A stretch of DNA of 64,000 bases from Pseudonocardia sp. CNS-004 (lineage in GTDB: Bacteria > Actinomycetota > Actinomycetes > Mycobacteriales > Pseudonocardiaceae). Below are positions 1-8,013 of this stretch, one piece after another. Within the stretch, counting starts at the first letter, position 1. The number at the start of each line of letters is the position of its first letter. The position numbers were made by a program, and so were the translations under genes. The notes beneath the pieces were generated by a model. The model did no database searches. It was not told where the DNA came from and saw only the letters and a list, made by a program, of their open reading frames with translations. The stretch is from positions 62,001 through 126,000 of the forward strand of contig MKJV01000101.1 of NCBI GenBank assembly GCA_001942185.1, read 5' to 3'.

Positions 1-403
1 TGTTGGCGTCGACGTCGGCGCGGATCCGCTCGCTGAGCAGCTCGCGAAGCGCCGGGCGGCGGGTGCTCTCCAACCGCAGCTCCAGCAGCGCCAGGTATCC
101 GGAGCGGAACGCGCTGACGCGGTTCACGACGTCGTGCATCAGCTCGGTGACCCGATCACGGTCCCGCGGCCCGGCGAGCCCGGCGGCGAGGACGCCGGCG
201 TCGGGCTCCAGGCGCTCGTAGAAGCGCAGCCCGACCTGCATGAACAGCTCGTCGCGACTGCTGAAGTAGTTGGTGGCCGTACCGACCGGCACCGCGGCCT
301 CCGCGTCGACCGCACGGAAGGTCAGCCCGCGCGCACCTTCCCTGGCCAGCACCTCGATGGCCGCATCCAGGAGCGCCGCCCGTCGAGCCGGGTTCTGCCG
401 CAT
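1..403 (-). CDS. TetR/AcrR family transcriptional regulator (3' end outside window)
   Basis: Reading leftward from an ATG at 403, 134 codons are visible before the window ends, so the C-terminus is missing. The N-terminal part is a TetR-type helix-turn-helix: an ALLDAAIEVLAREG helix, then LTFRAVDAEAAVPVGTATNY, which matches the family pattern in which a TxYxHF-like motif closes the recognition helix (here TNYF). The rest is the start of an all-helical ligand-binding domain. The gene is divergent from the reductase at 486, and the 82-bp gap carries a long inverted repeat, so it probably represses itself and the reductase. Family assignment is solid; the ligand is unknown. Confidence 0.85.
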   Translation of the reverse strand, partial: MRQNPARRAALLDAAIEVLAREGARGLTFRAVDAEAAVPVGTATNYFSSRDELFMQVGLRFYERLEPDAGVLAAGLAGPRDRDRVTELMHDVVNRVSAFRSGYLALLELRLESTRRPALRELLSERIRADVDAN

Positions 404-416
404 CGAAGTCCCTTCG

Positions 417-473
417 TTGACACCACTTCAGCCGTAGTACTATGTTTCAACCACTACAGTCACAGTACTACGG
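417..473. promoter_or_regulatory. Divergent promoter and probable TetR operator
   Basis: The gap between the TetR gene and the reductase holds CCGTAGTACT at 432-441 and its exact reverse complement AGTACTACGG at 464-473. With one mismatch the arms extend to 13 bp each (432-444 and 461-473). A TTGACA hexamer lies at 417-422 and a TACTAT hexamer at 438-443 overlaps the left arm, so a bound repressor would block transcription toward the reductase. Repressor binding is inferred. Confidence 0.6.
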
Positions 474-485
474 AAGAGGCCTCGC

Positions 486-1055
486 GTGCGAAAGCTCGTC
501 TACTACGTCGGCACGACCATCGACGGCTTCATCGCCGCACCGGACGGGACGGCCGACTTCTTCCCCGTCACCCCGGACGTGATCGACTTCATCACGACCG
601 ACTACCCGGACGCCCTACCCACCCACGTGCGCGCACAACTCGGCGTGGACGTCCCCAACCGGAACTTCGACGTCGGCGTGCAGGGCCGCACCACCTACCA
701 GGCCGCCCTCGACATCGACGTGACCAGCCCGTACGCGCACCTGCAGCAGATCGTGGTGTCCACGAGCCTCACCGGGAGCCCGGACCCGGCCGTCGAGGTC
801 GTCTCCCGCGACGTCGTCGAGCGGATCCGGCGGCTGAAGGCGGAGGAGGGCAAGGACATCTACCTCATGGGCGGGTCCCGGCTCGCCGGGTCGCTGCTCG
901 CGGAGATCGACGCGCTCGTCCTCAAGGTCTACCCGGTGGTGGCAGGTGCCGGGATCCCGCTCTTCACCGCGGACTTCCAGCCCACCGGCTTCACCCTCAC
1001 CGGCACGCGCAGCCTCGAGAACGGCACCGTGGTGCTCAGCTACGACAGGGCGTGA
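486..1055 (+). CDS. Dihydrofolate reductase family protein (RibD C-terminal-like)
   Basis: A 189-residue protein of the RibD_C/DHFR-like family, NADPH-dependent reductases of usually unknown substrate. It opens with the family's typical strand and turn (LVYYVGTTIDGFIAAPDG), has GRTTYQ near residue 67, and a late YLMGGSRLAG glycine motif for the dinucleotide. The length is normal for the family. The GTG start at 486 is preceded by GGAAGAGG. It is divergent from a TetR regulator across a shared operator, a common arrangement for small stress- or drug-responsive reductases. Folate reduction itself is not implied; the physiological substrate cannot be told from sequence. Confidence 0.85.
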   Translation: MRKLVYYVGTTIDGFIAAPDGTADFFPVTPDVIDFITTDYPDALPTHVRAQLGVDVPNRNFDVGVQGRTTYQAALDIDVTSPYAHLQQIVVSTSLTGSPDPAVEVVSRDVVERIRRLKAEEGKDIYLMGGSRLAGSLLAEIDALVLKVYPVVAGAGIPLFTADFQPTGFTLTGTRSLENGTVVLSYDRA

Positions 1056-1131
1056 CGGCCTCGGTCCCCAACCGATCCGCGCCCGCGTCGGTCGTCCCCT
1101 CCACACCGAGCGACACCGAGGGAGACCGGCC

Positions 1132-1524
1132 ATGGGGACCATCCGTTCCACGATCATCCGAGCGGCCGTCGGCACGGCACTCGCCAGCGGCACCATGGTC
1201 CTGGGTGCGGCGCAGGCGAACGCCGCCCCGAACACCTGGGCCGCGATCGCGATCTCGGTCGAGACCGGCAACATCGGCTACTCCTACGAGCAGCCCTCCG
1301 GCGCCGCCGCGGCGAGCGCCGCCGTCGACGGGTGCGACGCGAGCGACTGCCAGGAGGCGGTGCGTGTGACGAACGGTTGCGCCGCCGTGGCGCAGGCGTC
1401 CAACCGCGCATGGGGCTGGGCGTACGCCGCGTCGCTCGAGGAGGCGAAGCGCGCGGCGGCCGGCGCCACCCCGGGCGATGACGCGCGGGTGCTCGCGCAC
1501 ACCTGCACCGGCGCGTACCGCTGA
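1132..1524 (+). CDS. Secreted DUF4189-type protein
   Basis: A 130-residue exported protein. Residues 1-32 form a Sec signal peptide (Arg-containing n-region, hydrophobic core, cleavage after AQANA). The mature part has the DUF4189 look: WAAIAISVETGNIGYSY, repeated small-residue helices with AAxxAAxxC, and four cysteines that could form two disulfides. The function of the family is unknown. ATG at 1132 is chosen because it places the signal peptide correctly; the reading frame is open further upstream, but that part has no signal. It lies 13 bp before the hydrolase at 1538 and may be cotranscribed with it. Confidence 0.75.
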   Translation: MGTIRSTIIRAAVGTALASGTMVLGAAQANAAPNTWAAIAISVETGNIGYSYEQPSGAAAASAAVDGCDASDCQEAVRVTNGCAAVAQASNRAWGWAYAASLEEAKRAAAGATPGDDARVLAHTCTGAYR

Positions 1525-1537
1525 CTACGGTGAGGAC

Positions 1538-2280
1538 ATGGCCCGCGTCGACGTCCGGATCGGTTCCCCCGACGGGATCTGCCCCGCGTCCCTGCACGTC
1601 CCCGACGGCGCCGGGCCGTGGCCCGGCGTCCTCCTCTTCCCCGACGCGGGCGGGCCCCGGGAGACCATGCGGGTGATGGCCGACCGGATCGCGGAGATGG
1701 GCTACGTGACGCTGGTCCCGGACCTCTACTACCGCGAGGGGGAATGGGCCCCGTTCGACATGGCCACCGTGTTCGGCGACCCCGACGAGCGCGGTCGGCT
1801 CTTCGGGTACATGGGCGGTCTCACGCAGGAGCGGATCGTCTCGGACACGGGCGCGTACCTCGACTTCCTGCTGGCCCGGCCCGAGGTCACCGGCACCGCG
1901 GCCGGCACGACCGGCTACTGCATGGGCGGCAGGCTGTCGCTGATCACGGCCGGCGCCCACCCGGACCGGGTGGCCGCGGCGGCGTCGTTCCACGGAGGGC
2001 GGATCGCCGTGGAGGACGACCCGCAGAGCCCGCACCTGGCCGCGCACCGGATCACCGCCACCGTGTACGTCGCGGGCGCCGAGGACGACGGCTCGTTCAC
2101 ACCGGCCCAGGCGGATCTGCTCGACACCGCGCTGACCGAGGCGGGCGTGCGGCACACGGTGGAGTTCTACCCGGCGCAGCACGGGTTCGCCGTGCCGGAC
2201 AACCCCACGTACGACGCGTCCGCCGAGAGCGGCACTGGAAGGCGCTCGAGACGCTCTACGGCTCGACGTTGCGGGCCTGA
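1538..2280 (+). CDS. Dienelactone hydrolase family protein (frameshifted near 2226)
   Basis: An alpha/beta hydrolase of the dienelactone hydrolase family, expected cytoplasmic and acting on ester or lactone bonds. The nucleophile is the Cys in GYCMGGRLS (about residue 128), the Asp lies in YVAGAEDDGSF and the His in PAQHGFAVP, the family's Cys-Asp-His triad. About 245 residues is normal. The frame breaks near 2226: one base is missing in the stretch that should read SAAERHWKALE, and the correct C-terminus ...TLYGSTLRA ends at the TGA at 2278-2280. A sequencing deletion is the likeliest cause. The 3' end overlaps the convergent ATPase gene by 25 bp. Confidence 0.85.
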
Positions 2281-2945
2281 TCCACGCCACGCCGCACCCA
2301 CTCGACCACCCTGCGCGCGGTCTCGGCCAGCGCGACCGACGTCGTGTCGACCACCTCGACGGGAGGGTCGAGCCTGGGCCCCTCCGCGCGCAGCCAGTCG
2401 TTGAACTCCACCGTCTCCGCGATCCGCGGCTCGTCCCAGCCGCGCCACGCCGGGCGGGCGCGCAACCGGGACCGCAGGAGGTCTGCGTCGGCCACCAGCG
2501 CCAGGTAGTGGATCTCCTCGACGAAGACGCGCTCGGGGCGTCGCTCGAACTGCTCCGGCACGACCGTGCCCACCAGCACCACCGGACGCCCGCTCTGGTG
2601 GAGCATCGCCGCCATCCGGAGCCAGACCCGGCGGAAGTCGGCGAAGTCGTCGGCGGGATCCCGCAGACCCGCGTTCCACAGCACGTCCTGCTCGACCACG
2701 ACCGCGACGTCCCCGACGGCCTGCGGGAGCAGCCGCGCCACCGCGGACTTGCCCGCCCCGCTCGGGCCGGTGAGCGCGAACAACGGCAACCGCCGGAACG
2801 GCTGCCGGTGTCCGCAGTGCCCGCAGATCAGCACCGGCGCATCGGGCTCGACGACCGGGTTCGTGAACCGGTCGCCGCAGCCGAGGCAGATCTGCAGGTC
2901 GACCGGGCGCTGCTCGGTGTTCAGCGCCGGATGCTCGCTCGGCAA
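2256..2945 (-). CDS. AAA-type ATPase/kinase with N-terminal zinc ribbon
   Basis: About 229 residues. An N-terminal four-Cys zinc ribbon (CLGCG then CGHCG) precedes a P-loop ATPase with Walker A GPSGAGKS and a kinase-like layout: a VVEQDVLWN strand after the P-loop and an Arg-rich lid region (LLRSRLRARPAWRGW). It resembles small nucleoside- or gluconate-kinase-like P-loop proteins; the substrate is unknown. I favour a TTG start at 2945, just past the stop of the zinc-finger gene upstream. No ATG or GTG fits; other starts are possible. The two genes are probably cotranscribed. The convergent 3' end overlaps the hydrolase gene. Confidence 0.7.
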   Translation of the reverse strand: MPSEHPALNTEQRPVDLQICLGCGDRFTNPVVEPDAPVLICGHCGHRQPFRRLPLFALTGPSGAGKSAVARLLPQAVGDVAVVVEQDVLWNAGLRDPADDFADFRRVWLRMAAMLHQSGRPVVLVGTVVPEQFERRPERVFVEEIHYLALVADADLLRSRLRARPAWRGWDEPRIAETVEFNDWLRAEGPRLDPPVEVVDTTSVALAETARRVVEWVRRGVDQARNVEP

Positions 2946-2952
2946 GCCTCGC

Positions 2953-3287
2953 TCAGCCGAACAGCTCGTCGAGGAAGCCCTTGCGGCGCTTGTGGCCCTT
3001 CTGGTGGCCGTACGGCGGCGGCGAGTCGCCGTAGTGGCCGCGCTGCTGGTGCCCGTACGGGGGCGGTGAGTCGCTGTGGCCCCCGCGGTGGCGCTGGAAG
3101 GGCGGCGGCGAATCGGAGTAGTGGGCGGGCGGGGCGCCGTGGCTGCCGTAGTAGCTCTGCTCGGCGCCCGCGATCTGCTCGAGCTCGCCCCTGTCGAGGA
3201 AGATTCCCCGGCAGCCTGGCACTGCTCGATGTGCACGCCTCGCCGGTCGACGGTATGCATTCGGTTCTGACACTTCGGACAGATCAC
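2953..3287 (-). CDS. TFIIB-type zinc-ribbon protein (frameshifted near 3216)
   Basis: A small zf-TFIIB family protein. It starts GTG at 3287 as MICPKCQNRMHTVDRRGVHI, then EQCQGCRGIFLDRGELEQI, giving the family pattern CPxC...CxxCxGIFLDxGELE once one missing G near 3216 is restored. The C-terminal half is a low-complexity His/Pro/Tyr/Gly tail with three SPPPYGHQ-like repeats, ending KKG-type basic residues and FLDELFG. The family is common in bacteria and its role is unknown; the tail could be flexible or metal-binding (inference). It is followed directly by the zinc-ribbon ATPase gene. Confidence 0.75.
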
Positions 3288-3309
3288 CCAACCGAGCGTA
3301 CCGGGACGA

Positions 3310-3600
3310 TCAACGCCCTGTGATCCGCTCCTCGAGGTACACGGTGACCGCCTCGCCGGGGCCCTTGCCGATGGCCCGCTGCAGCTCGCCCTTCACCGGC
3401 AGCTTGTGCCGGCCGTCGCCGAGCGCCATGAACGAGCTGCGGAACGGGTGCCCGTCGACGGTGCCGCGCACCTTCACCAGGCCTCGGGTGCCGAAGAACT
3501 CGGCGGAGCCCGGCATCACCACGTAGGTCCAGCCGCCGGGCTCGGGGCTCTTCTCCAACACGGCGGTGAACTCGTGGTCCAGCGGCTTGTTCTCGGTCAT
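3310..3600 (-). CDS. DUF1905 domain protein
   Basis: A complete 96-residue DUF1905 protein with typical blocks: FTAVLEKSPEPGGWTYVVMP, then GTRGLVKVRGTVDGHPFRSS, then a C-terminal LPVKGELQRAIGKGPGEAV. The domain is a small beta-rich fold, often found with YdeI-like proteins, of unknown function. A strong GAGGAGG ribosome site precedes the ATG at 3600. A second, related DUF1905 gene lies at 5529-5798, so two paralogs sit within 2.5 kb. Unlike its paralog, this copy has an intact frame. Confidence 0.85.
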   Translation of the reverse strand: MTENKPLDHEFTAVLEKSPEPGGWTYVVMPGSAEFFGTRGLVKVRGTVDGHPFRSSFMALGDGRHKLPVKGELQRAIGKGPGEAVTVYLEERITGR

Positions 3601-3674
3601 GGCTCCTCCTCGGCGGGACGTCCACGATGGCCGTCCTCACCCGAGACGTCGAGGCCCGTCCCCCGTTCTCGACA

Positions 3675-4638
3675 TCATCTACCGACCACCGCGGTCGCGT
3701 GGTCGCCGAACACGAACGGGGAGGGCTCGCACTCGGTGATGAAGTCGGCGGGGAAGCCGCGGTCGAACCCCACCGCAGACTCCAGCGTGCGCACCGCCTC
3801 GCCGGGCAGGGTGAGGTCGAGCGCGCCCAGGTTCTCCGCGAGCTGCTCGACCGTGCTGACCCCGATGAGCGGGTGCACGGCCGCCGACCTCGTGCGCGTC
3901 CACGCGAGCGCCACCTGTGCCGGGGTCGCACCCAGCTCGTCGGCGACCGCGCGCACGGCCGCGGCGGCGGCCTCGTCGCGCGGGGTGAAGGTCTCCCGGG
4001 AGAAGCGGCGGGAGCGCCTGCGAGGCGGCCCGCCGCGAGCGGCGCCCACGCCGCCACGCTCATCCCGAGCGCCTCCGCCATCGGCAGCAGCTCCCGCTCG
4101 ATGTCGCGCTGCAGCAGGTTGTAGGGCACCTGCAGGCCCGCGAACGGGGTCCAGTCCCGCCACTGCGCGAGCGTGTTCGCACGAGCGACGACCCAGGCGG
4201 GGCGTCGGATATCCCCACGTAGAGGATCTTGCCGGCGCGCACGGCGTCGTCGAGCGCGCGCATCGTCTCCTCCAGCGGGGTGTGCCGGTCGAAGACGTGC
4301 ACCCAGTAGACGTCGACGTAGTCGGTGCGCAGCCTGCGCAGGCTCCGCTCCAGTGAGTGGACGAGGTTCTTGCGGTGGTTCCCCGCCCCGTTGGGGTCAC
4401 CCGCGTCGCGCGAGAGCGTGTACTTCGTGGCGAGCACGAACCGGTCGCGCCGCTCGATCACGGAGCCCAGCAGCTCCTCCCCGTCCCCGTAGGCGGACGC
4501 GGTGTCCAGGACGTTGCCGCCCGCGTCGGCGTAGGCGTCGACGATCCGGCGGGTCGTGCCCGCGTCGTCGAGCGTCATCGTGCCGAGGAAGAGCTCCGAT
4601 ACCCGAAGGCCGGTGTGGCCGAAGAGCCGATACTTCAT
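3675..4638 (-). CDS. Aldo/keto reductase (two frameshifts)
   Basis: About 320 residues of a TIM-barrel, NADPH-dependent aldo/keto reductase, cytoplasmic. Visible catalytic positions are Asp and Tyr in LDTASAYGDGEELLG, Lys in LATKYTLSR and His in YWVHVFDRH. The middle reads correctly only after restoring single missing bases near 4195 (after YVGISDAP, continuing AWVVARANTLAQW) and near 4030 (after APLAAGRLAG). The C-terminal part ALAWTRTRSAAVHPLIGVS is the usual cofactor-binding block. It ends ATAVVGR at a TGA at 3675. It is divergent from the HTH regulator at 4706, a common pairing. Confidence 0.85.
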
Positions 4639-4705
4639 ACCCGGGATCGTCGACCGGTCCGGTCACGCGAGGGAGTCCCCGCCAGGGACCCCATACCCTG
4701 GGCAG

Positions 4706-5536
4706 GTGACCGACAACGCGCTCGGCGCATTCCTGCGTGCCCGGCGGGAGGCGACCACCCCCGCCGCCGTCGGTCTCCCCAGCGGTCCCCGCCGCCGCAC
4801 CCCCGGGCTGCGCCGGGAGGAGCTGGCGTCACTCGCGGGCCTCAGCGTCGAGTACCTCACACGTCTGGAGCGGGGCATCGACCGCCGCCCGTCCACCCAG
4901 GTCATCGGGGCGCTCGCCGACGTGCTCGGCCTCTCGCCCGAGGAACGGGTGCACGTGTACCGGATGGTCAAGGTGGTCTCCGGCGACGTCTGCGTGCAGG
5001 CGCAACCGCCCGCGCGCACCGTGCGGCCCACCGTGCTGGCCCTGCTGGACCGGCTCGACTCCACGCCGGCGCTGGTCCTCGCACCGCACGGCGACGTACT
5101 CGCGTCCACCGCCGGGTTCCGCAGCCTCGCGGCGCCGGTCGGGCTGTTCGACGCCGCGGAGCCCAACATCGTGCGCTTCGTCTTCTGCGACCCGCGCGCC
5201 CGCACCGCGTTCCCCGACTGGGAACAGGTGGCCGACGCGCACGCCGCCGCGCTGCGGGCCGCCGCTGACCTCGCGGACCACACGGCTGCGGCGCTCGCCG
5301 GGGAGCTGTCGGTCACCGAGGGCGGGGAGTTCTCCCGCCGGTTCGCGCGAGGCGTGCTCCCGCCGTCGACGGGCGTGGAGCGCTGGGTGCACCCCACCGC
5401 GGGGTCCCTTCGCCTGGCCTTCGAGTGCCTCCCGCTCCCCGGCCCGGAGGACCAGCGCCTCCTCGCCTACCTGCCTGCCGATGCCGCCACCGCGGCCGCC
5501 CTTGCCACGCTCCACGAGCCGGCGCTCGTCAGCTGA
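4706..5536 (+). CDS. Helix-turn-helix regulator, MmyB-like
   Basis: A 276-residue regulator. The N-terminal Xre-type HTH (about residues 5-80) has LRREELASLAGLSVEYLTRLERG, typical of the actinobacterial MmyB family. The C-terminal half is the MmyB-like ligand domain (PNIVRFVFCDPRARTAFPDWEQ, then the closing LRLAFECLPLPGPEDQRLLAYLP), which in the family binds a small hydrophobic ligand. I choose GTG at 4706: it directly begins the HTH and has a CATACCCT -10-like element a few bases upstream, so the mRNA may be leaderless. The 3' end overlaps the convergent DUF1905 gene by 8 bp. Confidence 0.85.
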   Translation: MTDNALGAFLRARREATTPAAVGLPSGPRRRTPGLRREELASLAGLSVEYLTRLERGIDRRPSTQVIGALADVLGLSPEERVHVYRMVKVVSGDVCVQAQPPARTVRPTVLALLDRLDSTPALVLAPHGDVLASTAGFRSLAAPVGLFDAAEPNIVRFVFCDPRARTAFPDWEQVADAHAAALRAAADLADHTAAALAGELSVTEGGEFSRRFARGVLPPSTGVERWVHPTAGSLRLAFECLPLPGPEDQRLLAYLPADAATAAALATLHEPALVS

Positions 5537-5798
5537 ACCGCTCGTCCAGCCGGAACGCCACCTCCTCGCCCGGTGCTTGCCGATCTGCTTGCAGAGCGCG
5601 CGGCGCGGATCGGCAACCAGTGCGGGCCGTGCCCGGACGGCATGAGGGTGGCGGTGAACGGGTGGCCGTCGATGTGCCGCCGACCTTCACCGCGCGCCGG
5701 GTGCCGAGCAGCTCGGCCGAGCCGGGCACCGTCACGTAGGTGGGGAAGGAGCCGTCCTTCTCCAGCGGGGCGGTGAAGGAGTGGTCGAGCTGCGCCAT
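5529..5798 (-). CDS. DUF1905 domain protein (frameshifted, three indels)
   Basis: A paralog of the DUF1905 gene at 3310. It starts MAQLDHSFTAPLEKDGSFPT from ATG 5798, reads GSAELLGTRRAVKVGGT, then needs single restored bases near 5690 (to give IDGHPFTATLMPSGHGPHW), 5615 and 5590 before ending GEEVAFRLDERFS. Three deletions bring the original frame back, so it is still uninterrupted by stops, but the middle as written would be wrong. It is either a sequencing artefact or a decaying duplicate; the intact family residues favour the first. Confidence 0.65.
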   Translation of the reverse strand: MAQLDHSFTAPLEKDGSFPTYVTVPGSAELLGTRRAVKVGGTSTATRSPPPSCRPGTARTGCRSAPRALQADRQAPGEEVAFRLDERFS

Positions 5799-5857
5799 GT
5801 GTCCTCCGGTTCGTCGATCGGTTGGTCGGGAAGGGAGTCGCAGCACGTCGCGCGGAT

Positions 5858-6318
5858 TCACCGGTGGTCGGCGAACCAGCGATGAAACGCCGCTGACCAG
5901 CGGTTTCCACCGCACGCCGCCGGTAGTGGCTCCGAGTCCACGCCACCGCGTCGGGCGCGGGGTGCCCGGCGAGCACGGCCATGCAGGCGATCACGGTGCC
6001 GGTGCGCCCGGTGCCGCCGGTGCACGCGACCTCCACGCGCTCCCCCGCACGGGCCCGCTCGTAGGCCTCGACGATCCCCGCGGCCGCCGCGGCGGGGTCG
6101 CGCGGCGTGCGGAAGTCGGGCCAGTCGAGCCACGCGGCGGGCCAGTCGGGCCGCCACTCCGCTCTCCGGCGCGGCAGCAGCCGACGACGGCCGGGCGGGT
6201 GTCCGAGGTAGAGGCCGAACTCCGGCAGCGGCCCCGCCGGGAACGGCTCGTGGCGGCCGCGGCCCCGCACCGGCGTGCCGTCGGGCAACGCGACGGCACC
6301 GGTGAGTGGGCCGGTCAC
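5858..6318 (-). CDS. Protein-tyrosine-phosphatase family protein (frameshift near 5884)
   Basis: About 153 residues of the small dual-specificity/tyrosine phosphatase type, cytoplasmic. The P-loop C-X5-R-T/S signature is VACTGGTGRTG, near residue 103, where Cys is the nucleophile and Arg binds phosphate; a general-acid Asp may lie in DWPDFRTP upstream. The C-terminus should read QRRFHRWFADHR, needing one restored base near 5884. The GTG start at 6318 overlaps the stop of the upstream HTH gene by 4 nt, so the two are translationally coupled. The substrate is unknown; regulation of the coupled HTH protein's pathway is one possibility (inference). Confidence 0.75.
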
Positions 6319-6725
6319 GCCGCGTCCTCGGCCATCGCTCCCACGAACCGGATCAGCTCGGCGTTCGCCTCCGGCGACCCGACGGCGATCACCTTGACCC
6401 GGTGGCCGTCGTGGACCACGTCCACGTGCGGCGCCCGCGGTCCCCTCGGCAGCCCGGTGATCAGCGCGACCAGCCGCTCTGCGGTGCTCTGGTCGATCCC
6501 GTCGATGTCGACCACGCTCGTGACCTCCACGCGGCGCGGCCCGCCGGACCCGCCGCTGCCACCGGTGAGCGCCCGCAGGTCGGCGGCGGAGACCCGGTAC
6601 TGCTTGCCGATGCGCACCGCACCCAACCGCCCGTCGCGGACGTAGTTGCGGACGGTGCGGACGTGCAGGCCGAGGCGGTCGGCGACCTCGTCGAGGGAGT
6701 ACCAGTCACTCACACTCCTCATCAT
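6315..6725 (-). CDS. Excisionase/MerR-like helix-turn-helix protein
   Basis: 136 residues. The N-terminus is a helix_turn_helix_17/excisionase-type wing: WYSLDEVADRLGLHVRTVRN, then GRLGAVRIGKQYRVSAADLR. A Gly/Ser linker joins a C-terminal domain with a VVDIDGIDQSTAERLVALI helix and strands ending in VKVIAVGSPEANAELIRFVG, a pattern seen in actinobacterial DNA-binding proteins of unknown role. Two adjacent ATGs (6725 and 6722) are possible starts. The upstream 35 bp is AT-rich for this genome and probably the promoter. It couples by a GTGA overlap to the phosphatase gene. Confidence 0.75.
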   Translation of the reverse strand: MMRSVSDWYSLDEVADRLGLHVRTVRNYVRDGRLGAVRIGKQYRVSAADLRALTGGSGGSGGPRRVEVTSVVDIDGIDQSTAERLVALITGLPRGPRAPHVDVVHDGHRVKVIAVGSPEANAELIRFVGAMAEDAA

Positions 6726-6762
6726 GCACCATCTACGGAAAATAAGGAGTGATAGATACGGT

Positions 6763-6969
6763 TCAAGTGGACAACTCCCACGCGTGCACCCCGTCGGGGT
6801 TGTCCAGCCACACGCGGTGTACCCCGTCCGAGGTGACGGTGAGCCCGAGCCGCTCCCACCCGGGCCGCCCGAGCGCCTCCCACTCGCGGTAGGTGGCCTC
6901 AAAGGCACTCCAGATGGCCGTAGGGCCGCCTTCGCGGGCGGCAGGTCGACGACCCCGGCCGCGGCGCAA
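6763..6969 (-). pseudogene. Remnant: C-terminal tail of a methyltransferase-like gene
   Basis: A 68-codon open stretch whose last 50 residues look protein-like: AIWSAFEATYREWEALGRPG followed by a WERLGLTVTSDG and VWLDNPDG motif. From memory this resembles the C-terminus of protein-L-isoaspartate methyltransferase-like proteins of actinobacteria (a tail following the SAM domain). There is no SAM-binding part upstream; that space is taken by the divergent methyltransferase starting at 7011. It is probably a truncated leftover. A TTG at 6969 is the only in-frame start near. The identification is tentative. Confidence 0.4.
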
Positions 6970-7010
6970 ATCGGTCGGCGGGACACGGCAGCGGGAATAT
7001 CGTCGGCCGG

Positions 7011-7742
7011 GTGCCTGATGCGATCTTCGCGCACCCCCGCATGGCGCCCGTCTACGACGCCTTCGAGGGGGAGCGTCACGATCTGGCCGCCTACCTCGGC
7101 ATCGCGGACGAACTCGGCGCCGACCAGGTGCTCGACGTCGGCTGCGGCACGGGATGCCTGGCGATGATGCTCGCCGGCACCGGCCGCGGAGTCGTCGGTG
7201 TCGACCCGGCCGAGGCATCGATCGAGGTCGCGAGGTCGAAGGACCGGGACGGCCGGATCACCTGGATCCACGGCGACGCCGCGGCACTGCCGGCGATCGA
7301 CGCCGATCTCGCCGTGATGACGGGCAACGTGACGCAGGTCTTCCTCACCGACGACGAGTGGGCGCGGACGCTGCGGGGCATCCACACCGCGCTCCGCCCG
7401 GCAGGCCATCTCGTGTTCGAGACCAGGCGCCTCGAACGCCGGGCGTGGGAGGAGTGGGCCGTCGACGTCGCTCCGGTCACCGTGGACGTCCCGGGCACCG
7501 GGCCGGTCGAGCGGCGGTTCGAGGTCACCGCCGTGGACCTCCCGCTCGTCTCCTTCCGCAACTCCTACCGGTTCCTGGCCGACGGCGCGGTCCTCACCTC
7601 GGGCTCGACCCTGCGGTTCCGCGGCCGGGACGAGGTGGAGGCGGACTTGGTGGCGCAGGGCTACCGGGTGCGGGACGTGCGCGAGGCCCCGGACCGCCCG
7701 GGCCGCGAGTTCGTGTTCGTCGCGGAGCGGTGTGACCCGTGA
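7011..7742 (+). CDS. Class I SAM-dependent methyltransferase
   Basis: A complete 243-residue methyltransferase. SAM motif I is VLDVGCGTGCLAMMLA at about residues 42-57, followed by VVGVDPAEASIEVAR (acidic residue binding ribose) and WIHGDAAALP (motif II/III). A TLRGIHTALRPAGHLVFETR block is the usual post-motif helix and strand. The C-terminal beta region (SFRNSYRFLADGAVLTS) is typical of actinobacterial small-molecule methyltransferases. GTG at 7011 is the start. The substrate is unknown; no partner gene defines a pathway. Confidence 0.85.
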   Translation: MPDAIFAHPRMAPVYDAFEGERHDLAAYLGIADELGADQVLDVGCGTGCLAMMLAGTGRGVVGVDPAEASIEVARSKDRDGRITWIHGDAAALPAIDADLAVMTGNVTQVFLTDDEWARTLRGIHTALRPAGHLVFETRRLERRAWEEWAVDVAPVTVDVPGTGPVERRFEVTAVDLPLVSFRNSYRFLADGAVLTSGSTLRFRGRDEVEADLVAQGYRVRDVREAPDRPGREFVFVAERCDP

Positions 7743-8013
7743 TCGATGCGAGCAGCACCCCGCTGCGGCCGCAGGCTTGCTGAGGTACTGCTCGCGGCGC
7801 ATGATCGGCCCGAGCCGTACACCAGCGCGGTGGTCGCGACCGTGACGTACTGCTCGCCGCAGCCGGCCCGCCCGGCAACCGGGGGTTGCCGCGTTCCGCT
7901 GAACACCCCGCGGTCCATCCCGCAGGGACCGTGATCGACGAGTGCGGTCACAGAGCCGCACCGGAGCGGCCTGAGAACCGCATGCGCTGATCAGCCCGGG
8001 CAGCGCGCCCGCA
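7743..8013. other. Intergenic stretch with short repeats and a hairpin
   Basis: No convincing gene lies between the methyltransferase and the MFS gene. The stretch has two imperfect direct copies of a GTACTGCTCGC-GC sequence (near 7784 and 7850) and a perfect 8-bp hairpin CGGCAACC/GGTTGCCG with a 3-nt loop at 7873-7891. There is no T-run, so a classical intrinsic terminator is not shown, though a hairpin between convergent genes may still act as one. Confidence 0.4.
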
